A stretch of DNA of 64,000 bases from Pontibacter populi (GTDB lineage Bacteria; Bacteroidota; Bacteroidia; Cytophagales; Hymenobacteraceae). The stretch covers positions 45,764 through 109,763 of the forward strand of contig NZ_JAHWXQ010000007.1 of NCBI RefSeq assembly GCF_019336435.1, in the 5' to 3' direction. The notes beneath the pieces were generated by a model. It searched no databases and was not told where the DNA came from. It saw only the letters and a program-made list of their open reading frames with translations. Positions within the stretch are counted from its first letter, which is position 1; each line of letters opens with the position of its first letter. This document shows positions 26,072 through 34,773 of this stretch, in pieces. The position numbers were made by a program, and so were the translations under genes.

Positions 26072-26605
26072 TTAGCTTTGCGCGCTTTCTTTAATATCAA
26101 ATATAGATTTCAGCTCATTGGCTTCGCTCGGCTTCATACGGCCAGCCAATACCAGACGCAACTGACGGCGGCGTAAGGCACCATCATATAATTTGATTTC
26201 TTCTTCAGTTTCAGGAACCGCTTCCGGCACATCTATCGCTTTACCTGACTGGTCTACCGCAACAAAGGTGAAAAAAGCCTGGTTTGATAATACCTTGGTA
26301 CCACTTGGAATGTCTTCGGCATAAACCACAATGTGTACTTCCATAGAGGAACTGAAAGCACGTGTAACCTTTGCCTCCAGGGTAACCACATTCCCCAGCT
26401 TTATACTTTCTCTGAAAGAAACGTTATCTACGGATGCTGTAACAACTATACGATTTGAGTGTTTCTGAGCGGCAATAGCTGATACAATGTCCATCCAATG
26501 CATCATTTTACCACCCATCAGGTTGTGCAGGGTGTTGGTATCGTTTGGCAATACCAGCTCGGTCATAATTACATAGGATTCGCTTACTTTCTTTTGTTTA
26601 CGCAT
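26072..26605 (-). CDS. acyl-CoA thioesterase, hotdog fold
   Basis: 177 residues from MRKQKKVSESYVIM at 26605; a frame from 26647 adds 14 residues that do not look like the family. Hotdog domain with MTELVLPNDTNTLHNLMGGKMMHWMD (about 13-38) carrying the usual N-x-H and catalytic Asp region, then VTASVDNVSFRESIKLGNVV and FTFVAVDQSGKAIDVP. It resembles the YciA/BACH group of cytosolic acyl-CoA hydrolases. The basic C-terminal extension (RRRQLRLVLAGR) is part of the group. It lies between pcm (upstream, 95 bp) and the unknown gene. Confidence 0.92.
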   Translation of the reverse strand: MRKQKKVSESYVIMTELVLPNDTNTLHNLMGGKMMHWMDIVSAIAAQKHSNRIVVTASVDNVSFRESIKLGNVVTLEAKVTRAFSSSMEVHIVVYAEDIPSGTKVLSNQAFFTFVAVDQSGKAIDVPEAVPETEEEIKLYDGALRRRQLRLVLAGRMKPSEANELKSIFDIKESAQS

Positions 26606-26700
26606 AGTTGGTTCTTGGATCTTTGTACAAAGATAGGGCAAGAGCATCCAAACAAAAAACGCTCTTAACTAATTGATAAAAGATAAGCTATAAAATAACA

Positions 26701-27360
26701 TTAAGCGCCAGCATCCCAGCCTTCGCGGCCCAGTAAGGGCACAAACTTGAAGTCGTCGAAAGATTCCTGCTCAAACTCGGTTTCCGTAGTTCTGGTAATG
26801 CGTAACATTTTCTGGGTGCTCTCGTCGCCTACAGGTATAACCAGTATACCGCCCACATTTAATTGTTTTAAAAGGCTACGGGGAACTACAGGGGCACCGG
26901 CAGTAACTATAATTTTATCGTAGGGGGCATGCATCGGCAGCCCTTCTGAACCATCGCCATGAAACGTGTTGGGCTTTAAACCATACCTGGCAAAAAATCT
27001 CCGTGCTTTTTCGTAAAGTGGCTTGTTGTACTCTATGGTATAAACGTTTGGTGTTATCTGTAATAAAACGCAACACTGGTAGCCAGAGCCGGTACCGATT
27101 TCCAGTACTTTATCGGTTGGTCTTAGCCGGAGCAGTTCTGTCTGGAAAGCCACGGTATAGGGTTGCGAAATCGTCTGGCCTTCACCTATTGGGAAAGCTT
27201 TGTCCTGGTACGCCTGCTCTACAAAGGCTTTATCGAAAAAGAAATGGCGGGGCACTGCATCTATAGCAGCAAGTACGCGTTCGTCGCGGATACCTTTCTG
27301 GCGAAGATGCTGCACCAGCCCGCGGCGCATTCCTTTGTGTTTATACAGATCAGTTTCCAT
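26701..27360 (-). CDS. pcm: protein-L-isoaspartate O-methyltransferase
   Basis: Repairs isoaspartyl residues in damaged proteins using S-adenosylmethionine. 219 residues with the family blocks: MRRGLVQHLRQKGIRDERVLAAIDAVPRHFF, AFPIGEGQTISQPYTVAFQTELL (substrate-binding loop), VLEIGTGSGYQCCVLLQ (SAM motif I, near residue 85), IEYNKPLYEKARR and DKIIVTAGAPVVPRSLL. Cytosolic. The length and start match the family. It is the first gene of a minus-strand run pcm, thioesterase, unknown, and diverges from ribE. Confidence 0.95.
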   Translation of the reverse strand: METDLYKHKGMRRGLVQHLRQKGIRDERVLAAIDAVPRHFFFDKAFVEQAYQDKAFPIGEGQTISQPYTVAFQTELLRLRPTDKVLEIGTGSGYQCCVLLQITPNVYTIEYNKPLYEKARRFFARYGLKPNTFHGDGSEGLPMHAPYDKIIVTAGAPVVPRSLLKQLNVGGILVIPVGDESTQKMLRITRTTETEFEQESFDDFKFVPLLGREGWDAGA

Positions 27361-27504
27361 TGTTAATATTACTTTGGCTATAGTTATGTGTACTGCCTGT
27401 AAGCTACAGGGGTTCTTATCTGCGAAAATAAGTAACTATAGCCTATTTTAACCTATAAACCGGAGTATTTGGCTGATAACTTTCTCTGAACTACCATTAT
27501 CGCG

Positions 27505-27512
27505 TATCTTTG
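27505..27512 (+). promoter_or_regulatory. ribE -7 box
   Basis: TATCTTTG matches TAnnTTTG, 19 bases before the ribE ATG. The -33 element is not clear. The spacing implies a very short leader, and no FMN riboswitch is visible upstream. Confidence 0.45.
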
Positions 27513-27531
27513 TGCCACAAACTATAGAACT

Positions 27532-28119
27532 ATGTTTACCGGAATAATTGAAACGTTGGGCAAGGTAGAAGCCATCCGCGATGAAGCCACCAACAAGCAT
27601 TTTACACTTTCGTCGGCATTCACAAACGAGCTTCAGATAGACCAGAGCGTGGCGCATAACGGCGTGTGCCTTACTGTGGTAGCTATTGATGGTGATAGCT
27701 ATACTGTAACTGCTATTGATGAAACGCTACAGAAAACAAACCTGAACAGCCTGAAGCTAGGTGATGTGGTAAACCTGGAACGCTGCATGCAGGCGAACGG
27801 CCGTTTCGACGGGCACGTGGTTCAGGGCCACGTAGACCAAACCGGCATTTGCGAAAGTGTTACAGACGAAAATGGTAGTTGGAAATTTACATTTTCGTAT
27901 GATGCCGGCATCGGAAATGTAACCGTAGAAAAAGGTTCTATCTGCATAAATGGCATTAGCCTGACGGTTGTAGATTCCCAGGCAGACCGTTTCTCAGTGG
28001 CAATTATTCCTTATACTTACGAGCATACCAATTTATACAGCGTAAAGCCTGGCGATACTGTAAACCTGGAATTTGATATTATTGGCAAGTATGTAGCACG
28101 ATTGCTGGGCAAGGCGTGA
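27532..28119 (+). CDS. ribE: riboflavin synthase, alpha subunit
   Basis: Dismutates two 6,7-dimethyl-8-ribityllumazine molecules into riboflavin and a pyrimidinedione. 195 residues with the expected tandem lumazine-binding repeats: residues 1 to about 97 starting MFTGIIETLG with NGVCLTVV, and about 98-195 starting DGHVVQGHVDQTG with NGISLTVVD. The homotrimer-forming C-terminal helix LEFDIIGKYVARLL is present. Monocistronic with a terminator; no other rib gene is in the window. Confidence 0.97.
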   Translation: MFTGIIETLGKVEAIRDEATNKHFTLSSAFTNELQIDQSVAHNGVCLTVVAIDGDSYTVTAIDETLQKTNLNSLKLGDVVNLERCMQANGRFDGHVVQGHVDQTGICESVTDENGSWKFTFSYDAGIGNVTVEKGSICINGISLTVVDSQADRFSVAIIPYTYEHTNLYSVKPGDTVNLEFDIIGKYVARLLGKA

Positions 28120-28151
28120 GTTGCTGATTAATAGAACTTATTAGATTTTAT

Positions 28152-28187
28152 AAAAAGAGACGCTGGAAGTAGCGTCTCTTTTTTTGT
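28152..28187 (+). terminator. ribE terminator
   Basis: AAAAAGAGACGCT and AGCGTCTCTTTTT form a perfect 13-bp stem around a 6-base loop, followed by T. Confidence 0.92.
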
Positions 28188-28234
28188 CTGAATCAGGATT
28201 TACAGGATTATATGATTTATAAGATGAACTAGAC

Positions 28235-28272
28235 CTCGTAGCGTGCGTAGCTCCTACGAGCGTCTAGCTACG
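28235..28272. repeat. short inverted-repeat patch, CTCGTAG/CTACGAG
   Basis: CTCGTAG at 28235 pairs with CTACGAG at 28254, and GTAGCT at 28247 pairs with AGCTAC at 28266, so two alternative stems overlap. It lies in the ribE-PAP2 gap and may be a decayed dispersed repeat. Confidence 0.4.
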
Positions 28273-28317
28273 GAGCGATTAATTGCTTTCAGGTTTTTAA
28301 ACGTTCGTAGGCCCAAG

Positions 28318-28896
28318 TTATCTTACCCTGAACCAACTATACTTCTTTAAAACTATAGCATAGCCCAGTGAGCAAACATACGCTGCAAAACTACCAACTA
28401 TAGCCCCGCCCAAAACATCTCCCGGGAAATGAACGCCCAGGTAAATTCTACTGTAAGAAACTATAACCGCCCAGGCAATCAGTATAAACTTAAAGATAGC
28501 GTAACGGTCGGAAAGGATCAGGTTAAAGAAAACGGCAAAACCAAAGGCATTAGCCGCATGCGACGACATAAAACCGAACTTCCCACCACAACCAGCCACC
28601 AGGTTTATTACATCCGAAAGCGTTTCATCGTGGCAGGGACGAAGGCGGGCGAAATAGGGCTTAAAAATACCGGAAGTGATACTATCTGCCAAAGCTATAG
28701 TTAGTACAGCCAGCAGTAGCATGGGTATACTCTGGCGTTTATATTTCCAGATCACATACCCGATCAGACCCAGGTAAAAAGGAACCCACACATACTTATC
28801 CGAAGCGAAAAGCATGATCGGATCCCAGAAAGGCGACTGCATGTCGTTCAGATAAACAAAAAGCTCTTTGTCAAGCTCAATCAGCTTTTCCAGCAT
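28318..28896 (-). CDS. PAP2 family phosphatase
   Basis: 192-residue integral membrane phosphatase with all three PAP2 signature motifs: KPYFARLRP (K-x6-RP), SSHAAN (motif 2 with the histidine) and SRIYLGVHFPGD (motif 3 with the catalytic histidine). About five or six transmembrane helices; the N-terminal LDKELFVYLNDMQSPFWDPIM is typical of undecaprenyl-pyrophosphate or lipid phosphate phosphatases. Likely role: dephosphorylating C55-PP or another lipid phosphate on the outer face of the inner membrane. The start lies 6 bases after the hemF stop, so it is in the same transcript. Confidence 0.92.
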   Translation of the reverse strand: MLEKLIELDKELFVYLNDMQSPFWDPIMLFASDKYVWVPFYLGLIGYVIWKYKRQSIPMLLLAVLTIALADSITSGIFKPYFARLRPCHDETLSDVINLVAGCGGKFGFMSSHAANAFGFAVFFNLILSDRYAIFKFILIAWAVIVSYSRIYLGVHFPGDVLGGAIVGSFAAYVCSLGYAIVLKKYSWFRVR

Positions 28897-28902
28897 CTCA
28901 GT

Positions 28903-29802
28903 CTATAGTACGTTTATCCAATCGATGTCTTTCTTCAGGTAATTCAGCGTCTGCTCTTCAGGGCTGCCTGGCACAGGTTGATGGTTATAAACCCAGGAGG
29001 CCAGTTCCGGTAAACTCATCAGAATAGATTCAATCCTCCCACCGGTCATTAACCCGAATTTGGTACCACGGTCATATACCAGGTTAAACTCTACGTAACG
29101 GCCACGGCGAATCAGTTGCCACTTTTTCTGTTCTTCGTTATAAGGAAGGTTACGGTTCTGGTTGATGATCGCGGTGTAAAACGGAGCAAAAGCATAAGCC
29201 ACGTCCTTTACAAATTCAAAGCGCTGCTGTAAGGTAAAATCATCATTAGCCATCAGCCTGTCGAAGAAAATGCCGCCTACACCGCGCGTCTCATTGCGGT
29301 GCACGTTAAAAAAGTAATCATCAGCCCACTTTTTAAACTCAGGATAGTAACTTGGGTGGTGCTTGTCGCAAACAGCTTTCATAGCCTTATGGAATTCCTG
29401 CGCCTGTTTCAGGTCCAGATAGATAGGCGTTAGGTCGATGCCACCACCAAACCAGGCTTTGCCATCCCCGGCCTCAAAGTAGCGCACGTTCATATGCGTG
29501 ATGGGTACCATCGGGTTGTGCGGATGCATAACCACCGAAACACCGGTCGCAAAGAAATTAGGGTCCGGCATTTCAAGCATTTTCAGAAACTGAGGAGAAA
29601 GCTGACCACCAACCGCTGAGAAGTTAACACCGCCTTTTTCAAGCACAGCACCGTGCTCAATAATGCGCGTTATGCCGCCGCCATGCTCGGCATGCTGCCA
29701 TTCATCTGTCTGGAAAGTGGTTCCGCCATCGCACGTTTCAAGGTCGCGTACCAAATCCAGCTGAAACTGGCGCATAAAGGCTTCTACTTCGTCTCTGAAC
29801 AT
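28903..29802 (-). CDS. hemF: oxygen-dependent coproporphyrinogen III oxidase
   Basis: Oxidatively decarboxylates coproporphyrinogen III to protoporphyrinogen IX in haem synthesis, using O2. 299 residues with family blocks: GGGITRIIEHGAVLEKGGVNFS near residue 40, VMHPHNPMVPITHMNVRYFE, WFGGGIDLTPIY near 135, GVGGIFFDRL and GRYVEFNLVYDRGTKFGL. It implies aerobic life. Promoter-type sequence (TAATTTTG on the minus strand at 29914-29921) lies 112 bases upstream. The PAP2 gene follows directly. Confidence 0.97.
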   Translation of the reverse strand: MFRDEVEAFMRQFQLDLVRDLETCDGGTTFQTDEWQHAEHGGGITRIIEHGAVLEKGGVNFSAVGGQLSPQFLKMLEMPDPNFFATGVSVVMHPHNPMVPITHMNVRYFEAGDGKAWFGGGIDLTPIYLDLKQAQEFHKAMKAVCDKHHPSYYPEFKKWADDYFFNVHRNETRGVGGIFFDRLMANDDFTLQQRFEFVKDVAYAFAPFYTAIINQNRNLPYNEEQKKWQLIRRGRYVEFNLVYDRGTKFGLMTGGRIESILMSLPELASWVYNHQPVPGSPEEQTLNYLKKDIDWINVL

Positions 29803-29818
29803 ATATTTTTATTGATAT

Positions 29819-29908
29819 TTTGACTTTTTTGACAAAAGACAAACGACTGTAAACAATGATTTCCAGCCAAAAGTCTTTAATCCTTTGTCAATAAGTCTTT
29901 TGTCAAGA
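29819..29908. repeat. low-complexity word repeat with 12-bp inverted ends
   Basis: TTGACAAAAGAC at 29829 and its exact reverse complement GTCTTTTGTCAA at 29895 bracket 54 bp in which the same words recur imperfectly (AAAAGTCTTTAATCC, CTTTGTCAATAAG). It lies upstream of hemF. Confidence 0.55.
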
Positions 29909-29913
29909 AGTTA

Positions 29914-29921
29914 CAAAATTA
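29914..29921 (-). promoter_or_regulatory. possible hemF -7 box
   Basis: The minus strand reads TAATTTTG, fitting TAnnTTTG; no TTG is found at the usual -33 spacing. Confidence 0.3.
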
Positions 29922-30009
29922 CTTAAATATGCGGGTTTTACAGAACGAACTATAGATTTTAGAAACAGGTTTGATTTTAGTATCTTCGGGCAAGACTAAA
30001 GTATAAAAA

Positions 30010-32088
30010 ATGTCACGAGATACACTGGAAGACTTTAAGGTGGATGTTGCTGTCCTGAAGAAAGCCTACCGCCTGATGATAACTGCCAAAACCATGGCAG
30101 ACACCTACGAAGAGAATAAAGCGATCTGCAGTAAATATGTGCACAGCACCTCGCGTGGCCACGAAGCTATACAACTTGCCGCTGCTTTTCAGCTTAATGC
30201 TTACGACTACGCAGCGCTTTATTACCGCGATGATTCTGTGCTGTTGGGAATTGGAATGCAGCCGTATGAGCTGATGCTGCAGTTAATGGCAAAAGCAGAT
30301 GACCCTTTTTCTGGAGGTCGTACTTATTATGGCCACCCATCTTTAAAACGTGAAGGTTTCCCGGTTATACCGCACCAGAGTTCTGCAACCGGCATGCAGG
30401 CTATTCCGGCAACAGGCATGGCCCACGGAATTGCCTACCTCGAAAACCAGGGTTTACTAAACGGTGATGAGAAACCGGTGGTACTTTGCTCGCTGGGCGA
30501 TGGTTCAGTTACAGAAGGTGAAGTTGCCGAAGCATTCCAGATGGCAGTGCTGAAAGGTTTGCCAATCGTTTACCTGGTGCAGGATAATGACTGGGGTATT
30601 TCAGCGACGGGCAAGGAAATGCGAGCTATGGATGCCTACGAGTATGCTGCCGGCTTTAAAGGCATGGAGCGCCTGCGCGTAAACGGATCCGATTTTGCCG
30701 AGTCGTTTGAAGGCATGCGAATTGCCTTTGAATATGCCCGCGAAGTGCGTAAGCCTATACTGGTGCATGCAAAAGTTCCTCTACTTGGTCACCATACCTC
30801 GGGTGTGCGCCGGGAGTGGTACCGTGGCGATAACCTGCAGGAACATGCTGTTAATGATCCGATTCCTAGATTAAAACAAACACTTTTAAGCCTGGATGTA
30901 ACGGAAAATGAAATTGAAGCGCTGGAGCAGGAAGCACAACGAATAGTTGCCGCTGATTATCAGAAAGCTTTAGATGCACCAGTTCCTGATCCGTCTACCT
31001 TTGACCAGCACGAATTTGCTCCAACTCCCGTTACCGAAGAAAAAGGTGAACGTGCACCAGCAGGAGCAGAGAAGGCGATTATGGTGGATGCTGCACTGCA
31101 TGCGGTAGATGATATTTTAAGAACATACCCGGAAGCCTTATTTTACGGACAGGACGTTGGCGGTGAATTAGGTGGTGTGTTCCGTGAAGCTGCTTTGCTG
31201 GCTAAAAAGTACGGAGATACCCGTGTGTTCAACACCCCGATTCAGGAAGCGTACATTGTTGGCTCTACAGCAGGTATGTCGGCCGTTGGTGCCAAGGCTA
31301 TAGTTGAGATCCAGTTTGCGGATTACATCTGGCCGGGTATGAACCAGTTGGTAGAAGAACTATCGAAGAGCTGCTACCTGTCCATGGGTAAATTCCCGGT
31401 GCAATCCGTTATCCGTGTACCGATCGGGGCATACGGTGGAGGCGGGCCTTACCATTCGGGTAGTATAGAGTCTACGTTGCTGACGATACGCGGTATAAAA
31501 GTAGTGTATCCAAGCAATGCTGCCGATATGAAAGGCCTGATGAAAGCTGCTTTCCTGGATCCGAACCCGGTTATCATGCTGGAACATAAAGGCCTGTACT
31601 GGTCTAAAGTAGCAGGAACCGAAGACGCCAAAACTATAGAGCCGGATGAAAACTACATCCTACCGCTTGGCAAGGCCAATGTAGTTCAGTATGCTTCCGG
31701 TGATCAGATAAAGATGGGTAACTCCATGACCATAATAACTTATGGTATGGGTGTTTACTGGGCCAAAACAGCTTCCAAACAGTTCCCGGGAAGTATCGAA
31801 ATCCTAGATCTTCGCACGCTTAACCCGTTGGATTTTGATGCGGTGCTGGCCTCGGTTCGCCGCCATGGAAAAGCGTTGGTATTAACCGAAGAACCTTTGA
31901 TGAACTCATTTGCAGAGTCTTTGGCGGGCCGTATCTCAAAAGAATGTTTCCAGCAACTAGATGCCCCGGTTTATACCTTAGGGGCTGCTAACCTGCCGGC
32001 AATACCGCTAAATGTGGAGCTTGAGAAAATGATGCTGCCTAACCCGGATAAAGTAGCTGCAACGATAGAGGACCTGCTGAACTACTAA
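30010..32088 (+). CDS. 2-oxoacid dehydrogenase E1, fused alpha and beta subunits
   Basis: 692 residues joining both halves of a thiamine-diphosphate E1 (branched-chain 2-oxoacid or related type). The alpha half (about 1-345) has the TPP motif GDGSVTEGEVAEAFQMAVLK ending near DNDWGIS; the beta half (about 355-692) has FGQDVGGELGGVFREAALL, EIQFADYIWPGMNQLVEE, PIGAYGGGGPYHSGSIES and ITYGMGVYWA. Such fusions are common in Bacteroidota. It would decarboxylate a 2-oxoacid and pass the acyl group to E2; no E2 or E3 gene is nearby, so the substrate is not fixed by context. A terminator follows, and a perfect AACTATAGTT starts on the last base of the stop codon. Confidence 0.95.
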   Translation: MSRDTLEDFKVDVAVLKKAYRLMITAKTMADTYEENKAICSKYVHSTSRGHEAIQLAAAFQLNAYDYAALYYRDDSVLLGIGMQPYELMLQLMAKADDPFSGGRTYYGHPSLKREGFPVIPHQSSATGMQAIPATGMAHGIAYLENQGLLNGDEKPVVLCSLGDGSVTEGEVAEAFQMAVLKGLPIVYLVQDNDWGISATGKEMRAMDAYEYAAGFKGMERLRVNGSDFAESFEGMRIAFEYAREVRKPILVHAKVPLLGHHTSGVRREWYRGDNLQEHAVNDPIPRLKQTLLSLDVTENEIEALEQEAQRIVAADYQKALDAPVPDPSTFDQHEFAPTPVTEEKGERAPAGAEKAIMVDAALHAVDDILRTYPEALFYGQDVGGELGGVFREAALLAKKYGDTRVFNTPIQEAYIVGSTAGMSAVGAKAIVEIQFADYIWPGMNQLVEELSKSCYLSMGKFPVQSVIRVPIGAYGGGGPYHSGSIESTLLTIRGIKVVYPSNAADMKGLMKAAFLDPNPVIMLEHKGLYWSKVAGTEDAKTIEPDENYILPLGKANVVQYASGDQIKMGNSMTIITYGMGVYWAKTASKQFPGSIEILDLRTLNPLDFDAVLASVRRHGKALVLTEEPLMNSFAESLAGRISKECFQQLDAPVYTLGAANLPAIPLNVELEKMMLPNPDKVAATIEDLLNY

Positions 32089-32110
32089 ACTATAGTTTAC
32101 CTATAAAATG

Positions 32111-32141
32111 AAAGCCCTGCCGTAATTGGCGGGGCTTTTTA
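32111..32141 (+). terminator. terminator of the E1 gene
   Basis: AGCCCTGCC and GGCGGGGCT pair with one G-U pair around a loop of 6 bases, followed by TTTT. Confidence 0.85.
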
Positions 32142-32327
32142 TATGTACTACAATTTCAGACTTGTTTTTGGGATTTTTCCTATTCCTTTGTGTCCATTTT
32201 GTTTCGTAGGCTGCGTGGGATATGGGTATCTATAGTTTGTTCAAAAAGCTTTGAACTATAGTTTTACCTAAAAAGCATGCAATAGGCACTAGCACGAAAT
32301 CTATTAGATTCACATTAAACGCAGGGT

Positions 32328-34760
32328 TTAAAATGGATACCCGATGCCGATGTTGAGGTTGCTCTGGTTGATTCTGGCTTCGGTTGTTCTGGTAAAGAAA
32401 TCGGAGAACCGGAAATCGCCCAACACAAATTTTTTACCGTTTATGCCACTCGGATCATACACCTTGGTTGAAAAGTCGAAGCGGAGTACCAGTACGGATA
32501 AATCGAACCTAAGACCAAATCCGGTACCCACTGCCAGCTCTTTGTAAAAATTATTGAACTGGAAAGAAGAACCGGGGCGTGTCGGGTCTTTTTCTAATGT
32601 CCAGATGTTACCGGCATCTACAAATAAGGCCCCATTCAGGAAACTGAAGATATTGAAACGATATTCTGTGCTGGCTTCTATCAGTATGTTACCCGGTTGC
32701 TCCGACTGAATAAATTCTTTCGTGTTCTCAATTTTGGTAGTGTCGGCAAACGTGCCCGGACCTAAGCGACGCGATTGCCAGGCACGCACACTGGAAGCGC
32801 CACCTGCAAAGAAATGTTTCTCGTAAGGCAATACCGTAGCATTTAGGATCGGGCTGGCAATACCTGTATTAATCCGATATACAAAATATCGCTTATTGCC
32901 CAACGGGATGTACCGACGATAATCGGGGTTTAGCCTAGCGAACTGGAATGTTTCAAGGTCTTTTATCCTGAGATCTACTCCAAGTTCCTGAGACAGGCCG
33001 CCAACTTCTACCAGCCCTCTGAAAAACCGGGCATTACGGGTCTGTGCAAAATCGTTGGTATTGTAGGTCAGGTTAAAAGACATCGAACTGATAATACCGC
33101 TTGTGAAACTTTCTTCAAAAGATCTGTAGCGCTGCAGTGCCTTCTTGAAATCGTCAGAGAAGGTATTTGGATCAGCTTCAACTATAGTCAGGTTTAAGGG
33201 CGAGAAAATATATTGCAGCGTTGGTGCCTGTAACGGGGCGCGCGATTTCTGCCAGATGTAATCAAGCGATAATTCGTAACTGGAACGCTTGTATTCCTGG
33301 CGATCTACATTCGTAAACCCTGTATAAATACGGGTACGTGGGCTGTATCTGGATAACATGTTCCTCCCGCCCGGTGCAATTATGAACGGGAAAGTAAGCG
33401 ACATGTCACCTCCGAATTCCTTGATCATAACTGTTTTTTGAGGGTCAGTTAGGCTTATCTGTCCTTCAAGACCACCGCGTATTCCCAGGTCAAGATTTTC
33501 GGCTCCTCCAAACACATTACGCACCCGTAACCTGATACTGGAGAATGGGCCGGGTGTACGCTCCGTATAGTTCACACCAAGCTCTGTTGTTTCCTGGAAA
33601 CGTTTGGATGGCAGGGCATTTATATAGGCATTCAGCAAGTTGGTACGGCTACTATCCGCGGGATCAGTAATTTTATTGTATTGCACATTGTTAAACTGGA
33701 ACACATCCAGGTCGGCTAGCTTACGTTGGGTAGTGGCTGTATTTAACTGGCTGTATTTCTGGCCAGGGTAAATATCTACCTTCTTGTCCAGTATGCGGGT
33801 AGAATATTTCTGGTCGTAGGCAACGTAATTAATGTTGTTATAGGTAATGGTATCACGCGGTATGCCAAAGCGGTCAGAATCAGTTTTAAAGTAGACATTA
33901 TTTATAGAATAAACCTGGTGTCTTCCGCCTGTTTCGGGGTTCAGAACTATAGTTGTTACGCCGGTACCATTTTCTGTTGCCAGGGTATCAATTTCAAACT
34001 CAATATAAGCCCGGGCAAAATCATAGTACCCGTTATTACGCAGTAATTCATAAATACGGGTGCGTTCTTCTGTTATGATATCCTCATTAAAAATATCGTT
34101 CAGTTGCAGCAGCGATTTGTTTGAAGAGGCTTTAACCAGTGCCAGAATGGCTGTATCCGGAATGCTATAGTTTAGTTTATTGTACCTGTAAGGTTCATTC
34201 TCACTGATGTTGAGTGTAACATAAGCCAGTTTTTCCTTTTCTTCCTTCTCAAAATCAATGGTGTGCTTAAAATACCCGTGCGCGTTCAGGTAAATAGAGA
34301 TCTGGTCTATAGTTTTCACCATCAGGGTGGAGTCGTAGATGGCAGGTGGCTCACCAAGCTGCATCAGGAAATTACCTTCTTCTTTTTTCTCCCGTAACCT
34401 GGCAATACGATTACTGAAACGATTTCGGATACGCTGTACCTTTGCCGAATCGGTGCCGGCTTCCCGGAATTTTGTGCGCCACTTTTCCTGCGTTTCCCGG
34501 ATGCGCTCATCAATTTTAGGCGGGTCATAAAACTTTTTACCGATGTTATACACTACCAGGTAAGGCGTAGAGCCCAGGAACATACGGTTAGGCTGTTGCT
34601 GGTATAAGTTCTCAATCTCAGCTACTTCAATTTGCTGCAGCCCCTGCGGTTTTATGCTTACCAACAGCTGTTCGTCCTCGCCCAGATCTTTGGTGGGTAC
34701 GCAGCCTGCAGAAAACAAAATTGTAATTACCAGACCGAATATGTAAAATCGTGACTTCAA
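32328..34760 (-). CDS. tamL: BamA/TamA family outer-membrane protein with lipobox (TamL-like)
   Basis: 810 residues from a TTG at 34760, which gives MKSRFYIFGLVITILFSAGCVPT, a lipoprotein signal with lipobox SAGC (Cys near 20). A GTG at 34769 is possible; the longer frame from 34832 runs into the divergent gene and is rejected. After the signal come POTRA-like repeats (about 30-400), then a beta-barrel of the Omp85 type with FFAGGASSVRAWQSRRLGPG, LFVDAGNIW and the C-terminal LNIGIGYPF. This matches the lipid-modified TamA variant (TamL) of Bacteroidota. Role: outer-membrane protein insertion or envelope assembly. Only 13 bp separate it from the divergent methyltransferase. A perfect AACTATAGTT is read TIV. 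Confidence 0.88.
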   Translation of the reverse strand: MKSRFYIFGLVITILFSAGCVPTKDLGEDEQLLVSIKPQGLQQIEVAEIENLYQQQPNRMFLGSTPYLVVYNIGKKFYDPPKIDERIRETQEKWRTKFREAGTDSAKVQRIRNRFSNRIARLREKKEEGNFLMQLGEPPAIYDSTLMVKTIDQISIYLNAHGYFKHTIDFEKEEKEKLAYVTLNISENEPYRYNKLNYSIPDTAILALVKASSNKSLLQLNDIFNEDIITEERTRIYELLRNNGYYDFARAYIEFEIDTLATENGTGVTTIVLNPETGGRHQVYSINNVYFKTDSDRFGIPRDTITYNNINYVAYDQKYSTRILDKKVDIYPGQKYSQLNTATTQRKLADLDVFQFNNVQYNKITDPADSSRTNLLNAYINALPSKRFQETTELGVNYTERTPGPFSSIRLRVRNVFGGAENLDLGIRGGLEGQISLTDPQKTVMIKEFGGDMSLTFPFIIAPGGRNMLSRYSPRTRIYTGFTNVDRQEYKRSSYELSLDYIWQKSRAPLQAPTLQYIFSPLNLTIVEADPNTFSDDFKKALQRYRSFEESFTSGIISSMSFNLTYNTNDFAQTRNARFFRGLVEVGGLSQELGVDLRIKDLETFQFARLNPDYRRYIPLGNKRYFVYRINTGIASPILNATVLPYEKHFFAGGASSVRAWQSRRLGPGTFADTTKIENTKEFIQSEQPGNILIEASTEYRFNIFSFLNGALFVDAGNIWTLEKDPTRPGSSFQFNNFYKELAVGTGFGLRFDLSVLVLRFDFSTKVYDPSGINGKKFVLGDFRFSDFFTRTTEARINQSNLNIGIGYPF

Positions 34761-34773
34761 ACGGACCACAGTT

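Noticed and set aside
27361..27531. FMN riboswitch upstream of ribE
   Set aside because: The leader implied by the TATCTTTG box is too short, and no RFN-like conserved blocks are visible.
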